From Bisbaumannia pacifica (GTDB lineage: Bacteria > Pseudomonadota > Gammaproteobacteria > Pseudomonadales > Halomonadaceae): a stretch of 64,000 nt of DNA. Under the pieces are notes generated by a model that saw only the letters and a program-made list of their open reading frames with translations, was not told where the DNA came from and did not search any database. The stretch lies in contig NZ_BJUK01000006.1 of NCBI RefSeq assembly GCF_007989625.1, positions 1 through 64,000 on the forward strand. Reading direction: 5' to 3'. The position numbers and the translations under genes were made by a program. This document shows, piece by piece, positions 16,063-26,637 of the stretch. Numbering within the stretch: the first letter of the stretch is position 1; every line of letters begins with the position of its first letter.

Positions 16063-16093
16063 GCCCGTCAGCGGCTACCCGAGGAGGACCATC

Positions 16094-16927
16094 GTGGACG
16101 CCAAACGCCTCACTCTCGATAGCGGAGTCCAGTGCTACCGCGAGCAGCCACGGCCCGAGCCGGCCCCGACCCTGGTGCTGCTGCACGGCATCAGCTCCGG
16201 CGCCGGTTCCTGGGCGAAGCTCGCCGAGCATCTGCCCGGCTACCGCCTGCTGGCCTGGGATGCCCCGGGCTACGGCGACAGCCGTCCGCTGCCGGCCAAG
16301 GCGCCCAGCGCGGCGGACTATGCCCAGCGCCTGGAGGCCTGGCTGGCCGGGCTCGGCATCGAGCGCTGCGTGCTGGTGGGGCACTCCCTGGGGGCCATGA
16401 TGGCCGGCGCCTACCTGGCGTCCTACCCCGGCCGGGTGGCCGGGGTGGTGTTGGCGGACCCGGCCCAGGGCTACGGCGATGCCGATGAGGCCAAGCGCGA
16501 CGAGGTCTACCGCAGTCGCTGGACTCAGTTGATGACGCAGGGGCATGGCGCCTATGCCCGGGCCCGGGCACCGCGGCTGCTGCGCGAGGACGCCGAGCCG
16601 GCGGATGTCGCTCGGGTCGAGGCGGAGATGGGCAAGCTTCATGTGGAGGGCTTCGCCCAGGCCGGCTGGATGCTCGCCAATGACCAACTGGGCGACTACC
16701 TGGCGGCGACGCCAGCGGTGCCGGCCCTGGTGGTGTGCGGCGACGAGGATCGCATCACCCCGCCGGAGGATGCCCGGGCCCTGGCCGATCGCCTGGGGCT
16801 GCCCTACCGGGATATCCCGCGGGCCGGCCACGCCAGCTATATCGATGCCCCCGCGGCCTTCGCCGCGGCCCTCGACGACTTCGCCCGCCCGCTGTTCGGC
16901 GGGGCGGCCGCCCCCGAGATTTCCTAG
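16094..16927 (+). CDS. Alpha/beta-fold hydrolase
   Basis: A 277-residue alpha/beta hydrolase with oxyanion segment LLHGISSGAGSW, nucleophile elbow GHSLG (Ser about 98), Asp in CGDEDRITPP and catalytic His in RAGHASYID. It resembles meta-cleavage product hydrolases and ring-opening amidase or deformylase-like enzymes (NicD type). GTG start with GAGGAGG upstream. It lies between the cupin and an SDR, so hydrolysis of a ring-fission product is the natural guess. Confidence 0.82.
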   Translation: MDAKRLTLDSGVQCYREQPRPEPAPTLVLLHGISSGAGSWAKLAEHLPGYRLLAWDAPGYGDSRPLPAKAPSAADYAQRLEAWLAGLGIERCVLVGHSLGAMMAGAYLASYPGRVAGVVLADPAQGYGDADEAKRDEVYRSRWTQLMTQGHGAYARARAPRLLREDAEPADVARVEAEMGKLHVEGFAQAGWMLANDQLGDYLAATPAVPALVVCGDEDRITPPEDARALADRLGLPYRDIPRAGHASYIDAPAAFAAALDDFARPLFGGAAAPEIS

Positions 16928-16936
16928 GAGAGTCCC

Positions 16937-17731
16937 ATGAGTTTCCTGATCGAACGACGCGTCGCCGTGGTCACCGGCGGTTCCTCCGGCATCGGCCTGG
17001 AGGCGGTGCGCCTGCTGCTGGCGCAGGGCGCCCGGGTGGCCTTCTGCGGCCGCAATCGCGAGCGCCTCGCCGCCGCCGAGGCCGAGCTGCGCGCCGCCTT
17101 TCCCGAGGCCGAGCTGCTGAGCCAGGCCTGCGATGTGTTGGACGAGGCCTCCTGCGCCGACTTCGCCGCCGCGGTGGCCGAGCGCTTCGGCGGCGCCGAT
17201 ATGCTGATCGCCAACGCCGGCCAGGGCTATGTGGCCCACTACGACGACACGCCCAAGGAGGCCTGGCTCGCCGAGGCCAACCTCAAGCTGTTCGGGGTGA
17301 TCAACCCGCTGAATGCCTTCCGAGGCCAGCTGGCCGCCTCCGAGATCGGCTCGCTGACCTGCGTCAACTCCCTACTGGCGCTGCAGCCGGAGCCGCACAT
17401 GATCGCCACCTCGGCGGCCCGGGCGGCGCTGCTCAACCTGACCCATTCGCTGGCCCACGAGCTGATCGACGAGGGCATCCGCGTCAACTCCATCCTGCTG
17501 GGCATGGTGGAGTCGGGCCAGTGGCGGCGCCGCTTCGAGGCCCGCGACGACCAGTCGCTGAGCTGGGAGCAGTGGATCGCCGGCATCGCCACCAAGCGCG
17601 GCATTCCCATGAAACGCCTGGGGCGCCCCGAGGAGCCGGCCCGCGCCCTGGTGTTCCTGGCCTCGCCCCTGGCCTCCTTTACCACCGGCGCCGCCCTGGA
17701 CGTCTCCGGTGGCTTTAACCACCACCTTTAA
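16937..17731 (+). CDS. SDR-family protein lacking the YxxxK pair
   Basis: A 264-residue short-chain dehydrogenase fold with TGGSSGIG (about 14-21), NAG and the conserved Ser in CVNSLLAL. At the usual YxxxK position the sequence reads A-T-S-A-A-R-A-A-L, so Tyr is Thr and Lys is Arg. The Rossmann half and the closing GGF are intact and the frame is open, so the gene is not obviously broken. It either uses a different catalytic set or has a non-redox role. It lies 9 bp after the hydrolase. Confidence 0.8.
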   Translation: MSFLIERRVAVVTGGSSGIGLEAVRLLLAQGARVAFCGRNRERLAAAEAELRAAFPEAELLSQACDVLDEASCADFAAAVAERFGGADMLIANAGQGYVAHYDDTPKEAWLAEANLKLFGVINPLNAFRGQLAASEIGSLTCVNSLLALQPEPHMIATSAARAALLNLTHSLAHELIDEGIRVNSILLGMVESGQWRRRFEARDDQSLSWEQWIAGIATKRGIPMKRLGRPEEPARALVFLASPLASFTTGAALDVSGGFNHHL

Positions 17732-17749
17732 GCCGAGGACCCCCTCCCC

Positions 17750-18547
17750 ATGACGACCAAGCGTTTGATGATTATCGGTTACGGGGCCATGGCCCGGGAA
17801 GTGCATCGCCTGCTGCCGGCCGGCCTGGAACTGGCCTGGGTGGTGGTGCCCGAGGCCCAGGTCGCCGCTACCCGCGAGCTGCTGGGCGATGGCGTCGAGG
17901 TACTGTGTCGCGTCGCCGACTGTCAGGCCCGCCCCGACCTGGTCGTCGAGTGCGCCGGCCAGCCGGGCCTGGCCGAGCATGGCGAGGCGGTGCTCTCCCG
18001 GGGCCTGACCCTGGCCATCGTCGCCACCGGCGCCCTGGCCGATGAGGGCCTCTATGGCCGCCTGCGCCAGGCCGCGGAGCGCGGCGACGGGCGCATGCTG
18101 GTGCTCTCCGGCGCCGTGGCCGGCATGGACGGCCTGGCCGCGGCCCGGGAGGGCGGCCTCGACAGCGTCACCTACGAGGCCTGCAAGGCCCCCAAGAGCT
18201 GGAAGGGCAGTCATGCCGAGCAGCTGGTGGACCTGGATGCCCTGACCGAGGCGACGGTCTTCTACGAGGGCACCGCCGGCGAGGCCGCGCGCCTCTTCCC
18301 GGCCAACGCCAACGTGGCGGCCACCATCGCCCTGGCCGGCATCGGCATGCAGGCCACCACCGTGCGCCTCACCGCCGACCCGGCGGCGACCCGCAATACC
18401 CATCGCATCCATGCCCAGGGACGCTTCGGCGAGTTCCGTATCGAGCTCAATGGCCGGCCCCTGGAGAGCAATCCCAAGACCTCGATGCTCGCCGCCCTGT
18501 CGGTGGTCCGCGCCTGTCGTCAGGCGCTGGACCCGGTGACGGTGTGA
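17750..18547 (+). CDS. L-aspartate dehydrogenase family protein
   Basis: A 265-residue NAD(P)-dependent enzyme of the aspartate dehydrogenase (NadX/AspDH) family: GYGAMA near the N terminus, SGAVAGMDGL in the middle and FPANANVAATIALAG near the catalytic region, all family landmarks. It interconverts L-aspartate and iminosuccinate, which hydrolyses to oxaloacetate plus ammonia. No nadA or nadC is nearby, so it is probably not for NAD synthesis; it may handle a pathway amine or imine. I recall AspDH PA3505 of P. aeruginosa in a similar cluster. Confidence 0.82.
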   Translation: MTTKRLMIIGYGAMAREVHRLLPAGLELAWVVVPEAQVAATRELLGDGVEVLCRVADCQARPDLVVECAGQPGLAEHGEAVLSRGLTLAIVATGALADEGLYGRLRQAAERGDGRMLVLSGAVAGMDGLAAAREGGLDSVTYEACKAPKSWKGSHAEQLVDLDALTEATVFYEGTAGEAARLFPANANVAATIALAGIGMQATTVRLTADPAATRNTHRIHAQGRFGEFRIELNGRPLESNPKTSMLAALSVVRACRQALDPVTV

Positions 18548-18564
18548 GCGAAAGGAGCACTCCC

Positions 18565-20031
18565 ATGACGCAACCGATCTTTATCGCCGGCGAATGGCGC
18601 CAGGGCCGCGGCGACCCCATGGCCTCGGTCTTCCCCGCCGATGGCTCCGTGACCGCCCGGCTCCACGCCGCCAGCCTCGAGGACGTGGCCGAGGCCATCG
18701 AGGCCGCCGATGCCGCCTGGCGTCGCCCCGAGTGGCGCGACCTGGTGCCCCACCAGCGGGCCAGCATCCTCTACCGGGTGAGCCAGTTGATCGAGTCGCG
18801 TCTCGAGGAGCTGGCCGCCCTGCAGACCCGCGATAACGGCAAGCCCCTGGCCGAGACCCGCGCCCTGGTGGCCAGTGCCGCCGGCACCGCCCGCTATTTC
18901 GCCGCCGCCTGCGAGACCCTGGAGGGCGAGCTGCCCACCCCGCGCAGCGGCGACCTGATGACCCTGAGCACCTACGAGCCGCTGGGGGTGATCGCCGCCA
19001 TCACCCCCTGGAACTCGCCCATCGCCAGCGAGATGCAGAAGATCGCCCCGGCGCTCGCCGCCGGCAACGCGGTGGTGGTCAAGCCCGCCGAGGCGACGCC
19101 GCTGCTGGCCCTCAAGCTCGCCGAGCTGTTCGAGGAGGCGGGCCTGCCCAAGGGGCTGCTCAGCGTGCTGCCGGGCCGCGGCCGGGTGATCGGCGAGGCC
19201 ATCGTGCGCCACCCCAAGGTGCGCAAGATCTCCTTCACCGGCGGCACCAGCACCGGCCGTCACCTGGCGCATATCGCCGCCGACAAGCTGATCGGCACCT
19301 CCCTGGAGCTGGGCGGCAAGTCGCCGACCATCGTCTGCGAGGACGCCGACCTGGAAGAGGCCACCCAGGGCATCGCCTACGGCATCTTCAGTTCCGCCGG
19401 CCAGGCCTGCATCGCCGGCTCGCGCCTCTTTATCCCGCGTCGCCGCTACGACGAGGTGATGGGGCGCCTGCTGGAGATCACCCAGGGCCTGCGCATCGGT
19501 CACCCCGAGACTCCGGGCACCCACCTGGGGCCGCTGGTCAGCCCGGCTCATCGCGATAGCGTCGCCGCCTACGTCGACCAGGCCCGCGCCGAGGGCGGCC
19601 GGGTGTTGTGCGGCGGCCAGGCCCCGCAGGACCCCGAACTGGCCGACGGCAGCTACTACCTGCCGACCATTATCGAGGGGCTGCCCCACGACAGCGCCGT
19701 CTGCCAGGAGGAGATCTTCGGCCCGGTGCTGGTGGCCATGGCGTATGACGACGAGGAGGAGCTGGTGGGGCTGGCCAACGACAACGTCTTCGGCCTGGCC
19801 GCCGGCATCTGGACCGCCGACTACCGCCGCGCCCTGCGCCTGGCCGCGCGGCTGGAGGCGGGCACGGTGTGGATCAACACCTACAAGAAGTTCGCCATCT
19901 CGACCCCCTTCGGCGGCTTCAAGGAGAGCGGCCTGGGGCGCGAGAAGGGACGCCAGGGCATCCAGGCCTATATGCAGCAGAAGAGCCTCTACCTGGGCCT
20001 AGGCACCGCGCCCATGGGCTGGGCCAACTGA
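18565..20031 (+). CDS. NAD(P)-dependent aldehyde dehydrogenase
   Basis: A 488-residue ALDH-superfamily enzyme with TPWNSP (catalytic Asn), LELGGKSP (general-base Glu) and SSAGQACIAGSR (catalytic Cys). The ATG at 18565 has AAAGGAG seven bases upstream. It should oxidise the aldehyde released by the neighbouring ThDP-dependent decarboxylase to a carboxylic acid. Confidence 0.88.
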   Translation: MTQPIFIAGEWRQGRGDPMASVFPADGSVTARLHAASLEDVAEAIEAADAAWRRPEWRDLVPHQRASILYRVSQLIESRLEELAALQTRDNGKPLAETRALVASAAGTARYFAAACETLEGELPTPRSGDLMTLSTYEPLGVIAAITPWNSPIASEMQKIAPALAAGNAVVVKPAEATPLLALKLAELFEEAGLPKGLLSVLPGRGRVIGEAIVRHPKVRKISFTGGTSTGRHLAHIAADKLIGTSLELGGKSPTIVCEDADLEEATQGIAYGIFSSAGQACIAGSRLFIPRRRYDEVMGRLLEITQGLRIGHPETPGTHLGPLVSPAHRDSVAAYVDQARAEGGRVLCGGQAPQDPELADGSYYLPTIIEGLPHDSAVCQEEIFGPVLVAMAYDDEEELVGLANDNVFGLAAGIWTADYRRALRLAARLEAGTVWINTYKKFAISTPFGGFKESGLGREKGRQGIQAYMQQKSLYLGLGTAPMGWAN

Positions 20032-20065
20032 TGCCGCGCCGGCAACCACAATAAAGGAAGTCACC

Positions 20066-21697
20066 ATGAGCACTATCACCGTCGGCGAAGCGATCGCCCG
20101 TACCCTCGAAGCCTATGCGGTCTCCGCCGTCTATGGCGTGATCTCCATCCATAACCTGCCGATCGCCGACGCCATCGGCCGTCGCGACAAGGTCCGCTTT
20201 GTGCCGGCCCGTGGCGAGGCCGGGTCGGTGACCATGGCCGACGCCCATACCCGGGTGGGCGGCCTGGGCGTGGCCCTGACCAGCACCGGCGCCGGCGCCG
20301 GCAACGCCATCGGCGCCCTGCTCGAGGCCCTCAACGCCGGCACCCCCCTGCTGCATATCACCGGCCAGGTGGAGAAGGATTACCTGGATCGGGACGCCGG
20401 CTTTATCCACGAGACCAAGGATCAGCTGACCTTCCTCAAGGCCAGCTCCAAGGCCGCCTACCGGGTCTGCACCCCGGAGCAGGCGGTGCCCCTGCTGCAC
20501 CGCGCCATCCGCGAGGCAATGACCCTGCCGCGGGGCCCGGTGAGCCTGGAGATCCCCATCGATATCCAGGCCGCCCCGGTCGAGTGGGTAGACACCGCGC
20601 CGGTGGTCCCGGCCACCCCGGCCCCGGTGAGCGATGCCGAGATCGACGCCCTGGCCGAGCGGCTCCAGGCGGCCAAGCGCCCGCTGCTGTGGATCGGCGG
20701 CGGCACCCTGGAGGCCGGGGACGCCGTGGAGCGCCTGGCGGATCTCGGTATCCCGGTGGTCTCCAGCACCCATGCCCGGGGCGTGCTGCCCGACAACCAT
20801 CCGCGCAGCCTGCGCGCCTTCCATAACGCCGCCTCGGTGGAGGCGCTGTTCGCCGAGAGCGACCTGATGCTGGTGGCCGGCTCCCGGCTGCGCAGCAACG
20901 AGACCAAGACCTACTCCGTCGAGCTGCCGCGGCCCCTGGTGCAGATCGATATCGATCCCGCCGCCGCCCACCGCAACTACCGGGCCGACGCCTTCCTGTG
21001 CGGCGACTGCGGCGATGTGCTGACACGCCTGGCCGAGCGCCTCGAGGGCCGCGAGCCGGATGCCGCCTACGACGCCGCCGTGGCCAAGGCGGTGGCCGAG
21101 GCCGAGCAGGCCCTGCGCACCCAGGTGGGCGAGTACGCCAAGCTCAGCGACGCGGTACGCGCCGCCCTGCCCGAGGATGGCATCTTCGTGCGCGATATCA
21201 CCGTCTCCGGTAGCACCTGGGGCAGCCGCCTGCTGCCCATCCAGCGGCCGCTGACCAATATCCACTCCCTGGCCGGCGCCATCGGCCTGGGCCTGGCCCA
21301 CGGCATCGGCTGTGCCGTGGCCCAACCCGAGCGCAAGGTGGTCACCCTGGTCGGCGACGGCGGCCTGGCACTCGGCGTCGGTGAGCTGGCGACGATGGCC
21401 CAGGAGAACCTGGACATGGTGCTGGTGGTGATGAACGACGGCGGCTACGGGGTGATGCGTGGTATCCAGGAGAAGTATTTCGAAGGGCGCCAGTACTACA
21501 ACGAGTTGCATACCCCAGACTTCCAGCAGTTGGCCGATGCCATGGGCATCAAGCGCTGGAAGGTTAGCCATGGCGACGACTTCGCCGCGGTGCTGGCCGA
21601 GGCGGTGGATTATGCGGGGCCGGCCCTGGTCGAGGTGGATATGCCCAGCGTCGGCGAACTGAAGTTCTCCGGCCCGCCCCAGAAGAAGCTCTATTGA
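20066..21697 (+). CDS. ThDP-dependent decarboxylase-like enzyme
   Basis: A 543-residue thiamine-diphosphate enzyme of the acetolactate synthase/benzoylformate decarboxylase superfamily. The N-terminal domain carries the catalytic Glu in ARGEAGSVTMAD, and the C-terminal domain has the ThDP-Mg motif GDGG...NDGGYG. With an aldehyde dehydrogenase directly upstream, non-oxidative decarboxylation of a 2-oxo acid to an aldehyde is the simplest role, as in mandelate degradation. A carboligase activity is the alternative. Last enzyme gene of the operon. Confidence 0.82.
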   Translation: MSTITVGEAIARTLEAYAVSAVYGVISIHNLPIADAIGRRDKVRFVPARGEAGSVTMADAHTRVGGLGVALTSTGAGAGNAIGALLEALNAGTPLLHITGQVEKDYLDRDAGFIHETKDQLTFLKASSKAAYRVCTPEQAVPLLHRAIREAMTLPRGPVSLEIPIDIQAAPVEWVDTAPVVPATPAPVSDAEIDALAERLQAAKRPLLWIGGGTLEAGDAVERLADLGIPVVSSTHARGVLPDNHPRSLRAFHNAASVEALFAESDLMLVAGSRLRSNETKTYSVELPRPLVQIDIDPAAAHRNYRADAFLCGDCGDVLTRLAERLEGREPDAAYDAAVAKAVAEAEQALRTQVGEYAKLSDAVRAALPEDGIFVRDITVSGSTWGSRLLPIQRPLTNIHSLAGAIGLGLAHGIGCAVAQPERKVVTLVGDGGLALGVGELATMAQENLDMVLVVMNDGGYGVMRGIQEKYFEGRQYYNELHTPDFQQLADAMGIKRWKVSHGDDFAAVLAEAVDYAGPALVEVDMPSVGELKFSGPPQKKLY

Positions 21698-21714
21698 TGA
21701 TTTAGCCAGGTTAG

Positions 21715-21740
21715 GCCACCGGAAGACTCACGCCGGTGGC
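21715..21740 (+). terminator. Hairpin after the ThDP-enzyme gene
   Basis: GCCACCGG and CCGGTGGC form an 8-bp stem with a 10-nt loop between the operon and the porin. It lacks a T-run, so it may be a processing or stabilising stem. Confidence 0.45.
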
Positions 21741-21842
21741 TAGACACTCCCCGCGAGCTTGATGGAGGTAAAGCACCAATAACGACTCGCTTAACACCAT
21801 AACAACAGCACGAATCCATTATCGTTAAAGGGATACACTCCA

Positions 21843-23060
21843 ATGAAAACCAAACAGACCTTTGCATTGGCGGCGATGCTGCCGGTAGGCCTGGCTGCGG
21901 CCATTCATGCCCATGCCTATGATGTGGTACCCGCCGGCCAGCCGGTGGTCACCGGCGAGCCGAGCCGCGTCGGCGCCCCCTGGAACCATCGTTCCACCTT
22001 CAATATTCCCGGCACCAATACCGATGTAACCTTCGGTGGCTACATCAAGTTCGATGCCATCTATGACTTCGACTACGATCTGGGCAGTTCCACCGATCCG
22101 CTGGCGGCCGCCAGCGAGGGTAACGCTACCGATGGTCGCACGACCTTCACCGCCCAGGAATCTCGGCTGAACTTCCGCACCCAGACCCGCTTCGGCGACG
22201 AGATGCTGCGCACCTACTTCGAAGGGCACTTCCTGCCCGACGACAAGTTCAACCTGCGCCATGCCTACGGCGAGTACAATGGCTTCCTGGCCGGTCAGAC
22301 CTGGACCAACTTCATGCACTTCCTGGGCACGCCGCGCATCCTCAAGCTGGGCGGTCCCATCGGCTATGCCACCGGGCGTCCCGAGCAGGTGCGCTACACC
22401 TATCAGGCGGGCCCCAACACCTTCGCCGTGGCGCTGGAGAACCCCGAGTCCTCGATCTCCGACCTGGGGCCGGGCGGTGCGGTCGACGAAGGGACCGAGC
22501 TGCCCGACCTGACCCTGCGCTACCAGTACGGCCGCAGCTTCGGCATTTCCGGCGTGGTGCGCCAGTTCTCCACCGACTCCGAGGTGAGCGGTCAGGACGA
22601 GAGCACCACCGGCTTCGGCATCGCCGCCCAGGGGGCCTTGCCGTTGGGCAGCAGCACCACCCTCAAGGGTAACCTGATGGCGGGTAGCGGCCTGGGCGGG
22701 TATCTGGACTACGTGCCGGCGTCCGGCGCCAAGTTCCGCGCACCGGATGCCTACCTGGATGCCGACGGGAATCTCGAGGCCGTCGACCTGCAGAGCGTTG
22801 GCATCTCCCTGGACCACCGCTGGAATGCCGACTGGTCCAGCTCCATCGGCACCTCCCGGGTCGAACAGGACCTGGCGGACGATGCCCCGGCCTTCCAGGG
22901 CATGGCCGACACCGTGCAGTTCTCCCACGTCAACCTGATCTGGGACGTCAACGACCGCCTGACCGTGGGGGCCGAGTACCAGTACATCGACCTGGAGAAG
23001 GTCAGCGGCGAGGAGGTGGACGCCAGCCGCGTGATGGCCAGCGCCCAGTTCCACTTCTAA
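21843..23060 (+). CDS. DcaP-like outer-membrane porin
   Basis: A 405-residue outer-membrane protein with a signal peptide (cleavage near AHAYDV) and a DcaP-type start: a short periplasmic stretch, TFGGYIKFDAIYDFDYD, then alternating beta strands, ending in an aromatic residue (FHF) for BAM insertion. DcaP channels admit dicarboxylates and aromatic acids. It sits at the end of the catabolic genes with its own strong terminator and probably supplies outer-membrane entry for the pathway substrate. Confidence 0.85.
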   Translation: MKTKQTFALAAMLPVGLAAAIHAHAYDVVPAGQPVVTGEPSRVGAPWNHRSTFNIPGTNTDVTFGGYIKFDAIYDFDYDLGSSTDPLAAASEGNATDGRTTFTAQESRLNFRTQTRFGDEMLRTYFEGHFLPDDKFNLRHAYGEYNGFLAGQTWTNFMHFLGTPRILKLGGPIGYATGRPEQVRYTYQAGPNTFAVALENPESSISDLGPGGAVDEGTELPDLTLRYQYGRSFGISGVVRQFSTDSEVSGQDESTTGFGIAAQGALPLGSSTTLKGNLMAGSGLGGYLDYVPASGAKFRAPDAYLDADGNLEAVDLQSVGISLDHRWNADWSSSIGTSRVEQDLADDAPAFQGMADTVQFSHVNLIWDVNDRLTVGAEYQYIDLEKVSGEEVDASRVMASAQFHF

Positions 23061-23162
23061 GCCGGCCTTCGGGCCGACCCCGGGGATGGCGCACCGTTCG
23101 CCTTGGCACCGTCCCCGGCACGGAGTCGCTGTTTCGATTGGCGGTATCGAGCCGCCCGCATT

Positions 23163-23190
23163 GTGCCGATGGTTTCCATCGGCACTTTTT
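23163..23190 (+). terminator. Intrinsic terminator after the porin
   Basis: A 10-bp perfect stem GTGCCGATGG/CCATCGGCAC with a TTT loop followed by five T. A textbook terminator. Confidence 0.88.
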
Positions 23191-23214
23191 CGTTGTGGGC
23201 GATAAGGGGGCAGT

Positions 23215-23985
23215 ATGAAGACGATTCGCGCCCTAAGGCGTGGGTTGGAAGTGATCGATTGCCTTGCCGCGAGCGCCGAGCCTCTGGGGCTCGCCGAACT
23301 GTATCGCGCCACCGGCATCGACAAGAGCACCCTGCTGCGGCTGCTGGCGACCCTGATCGAGCAGGGCTGGGCCTGCCGAGGGCTGGGGGATGGTCGCTAT
23401 CGGCTGACCGCGACGCCGGTCACCCTGGGGCCGGCGAGCGCGGAGGTATCCTGGCTGAGCCTGGTGGGGCCTTATCTGGTCGAGCTCCACGATGGCCTGG
23501 GCTGGCCCTCGGACCTGGCGTTGGTCGATGAGGCAAGCCTGCGGATTATCGAGACCTCGCGGCCCCTAAGCCGACGGATCCGGCATCGTGAGGTGCTGGG
23601 CTTTCGTCCGGGCCCGCTGCGCTCGGCCCTGGGGCGGGCCTGGCTGGCGGGTAGCGAAGAGAGGCGCCGGCAGACCCTGCTGAGACGGCTCGCATCGGGG
23701 CCCGGCGAGGCGGCCTGGCTGGCCCGGGACAAGGACTATCTGGCCCGTCTAACCCAGGAGTTCGACGCGCTAGGTTATGCCCGCCGCGACCCCGCCGAGC
23801 GGTTGATGGTCTCCGCCGAGGAGCCCGGCTACGCGGCGATTGCCCTACCTATCCGCCGGGGCGGCGAGGTATGCGCTTGCCTGAGCGTGGTCTTCGTCCC
23901 CGGCGAGGCCGAGGAGGCCCAACTGGCCCAGGGGCTGCGCCACGTCATCACCGCCCTCGAGACCCCGGCTACGCCAGGAGTTTGA
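23215..23985 (+). CDS. IclR-family regulator 2
   Basis: A 256-residue IclR protein: winged helix at about residues 3-60 (LAELYRATGIDKSTLLRLLATL) and a C-terminal effector domain with GFRPGPLRSALGRAWLAG. The compact N terminus starting MKTIRALRRGLEVID resembles the MhpR subgroup. It lies 155 bp after the porin behind that gene's terminator, so it has its own promoter. It may serve the cupin-to-porin genes, which lack the 31-bp operator. Target unproven. Confidence 0.85.
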   Translation: MKTIRALRRGLEVIDCLAASAEPLGLAELYRATGIDKSTLLRLLATLIEQGWACRGLGDGRYRLTATPVTLGPASAEVSWLSLVGPYLVELHDGLGWPSDLALVDEASLRIIETSRPLSRRIRHREVLGFRPGPLRSALGRAWLAGSEERRRQTLLRRLASGPGEAAWLARDKDYLARLTQEFDALGYARRDPAERLMVSAEEPGYAAIALPIRRGGEVCACLSVVFVPGEAEEAQLAQGLRHVITALETPATPGV

Positions 23986-23995
23986 GTCTGTGAGA

Positions 23996-24028
23996 AAACC
24001 GCCCCATGGCCTAGCCATGGGGCGGTTT
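23996..24028. terminator. Symmetric terminator between iclR2 and the glnK region
   Basis: A perfect 15-bp stem, AAACCGCCCCATGGC and its complement, around CTA, with A-run and T-run at the two ends. It can stop both the plus-strand iclR2 and the minus-strand glnK transcripts. Confidence 0.8.
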
Positions 24029-24071
24029 CTATTAGCTTGCTAAGAATAGTCGCGCGACCCGGGTTGCGGGA

Positions 24072-24180
24072 TCAGACCGCGTCTTTATCCGTCTCGCCGG
24101 TACGAATCCGGCGGTGCGGCGTTCCGCTCACCTGCTCCAGGGCGGAGACGAAGACCTTGCCGTCGCCGATCTTGCTGAAT
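24072..24180 (-). pseudogene. Duplicated C-terminal fragment of glnK1
   Basis: This repeats the last 30 or so codons and the stop of the PII gene at 24207-24545, offset by 120-135 bp. It keeps [15 protein letters not shown] and [12 protein letters not shown] plus stop. Three bases of the intact gene are replaced by 18, a net gain of five codons that leaves the frame open. There is no start codon or ribosome site, so it is a remnant. Homology extends about 25 bp past the stop. Confidence 0.8.
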
Positions 24181-24206
24181 GTATTAGCGCGACTCGGGTA
24201 GCGGGA

Positions 24207-25971
<1,765 letters not shown>

Positions 25972-26024
25972 GGTCGTAACTCCTGAGCCAGTCGGGCTGG
26001 CTGGAAGGGGAAAGAGGGGCGAAC

Positions 26025-26387
<363 letters not shown>

Positions 26388-26425
26388 TCATTGGCGTGCA
26401 GCAGGCGACTGCCTGCCTTAGCTAT

Positions 26426-26441
26426 TGCGTAAAGCATGCCA
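26426..26441 (-). promoter_or_regulatory. Sigma-54 promoter of glnK2-amt
   Basis: On the minus strand TGGCATGCTTTACGCA matches the -24/-12 consensus TGGCACG-N4-TTGCA at 9 of 12 defined positions, including the essential GG and GC with correct spacing. It lies about 63 bp upstream of glnK2. Confidence 0.78.
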
Positions 26442-26519
26442 ACTGGAGATTTTTTCCTTATAAAGCAGTCGTCTGTCTGGCTCTTGTGGCGCCGGGGGGA
26501 CGATAATGGCGCGGCGGGA

Positions 26520-26536
26520 TGCACCAGGCTGGTGCT
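26520..26536. promoter_or_regulatory. NtrC-binding site
   Basis: TGCACCA-GGC-TGGTGCT matches the enterobacterial NtrC enhancer (GCACCA-N3-TGGTGC) exactly. Its centre lies roughly 110 bp upstream of the expected sigma-54 start, the usual enhancer distance. A further half site TGGTGCA lies at 26549-26555. Confidence 0.8.
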
Positions 26537-26637
26537 CGCCGTCCGGGGTGGTGCATCCCCGCGGCGCATGCGTGATGGCCGCGGCTTGCGTATCCTGTAG
26601 GGCAGTTCATGGCGTTTTTTTCAGGAGTCGATCGGCG

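Noticed and set aside
24072-24180. A third functional PII gene
   Set aside because: Only the C-terminal third is present, without start codon or T-loop, and it is a direct repeat of the neighbouring gene end.
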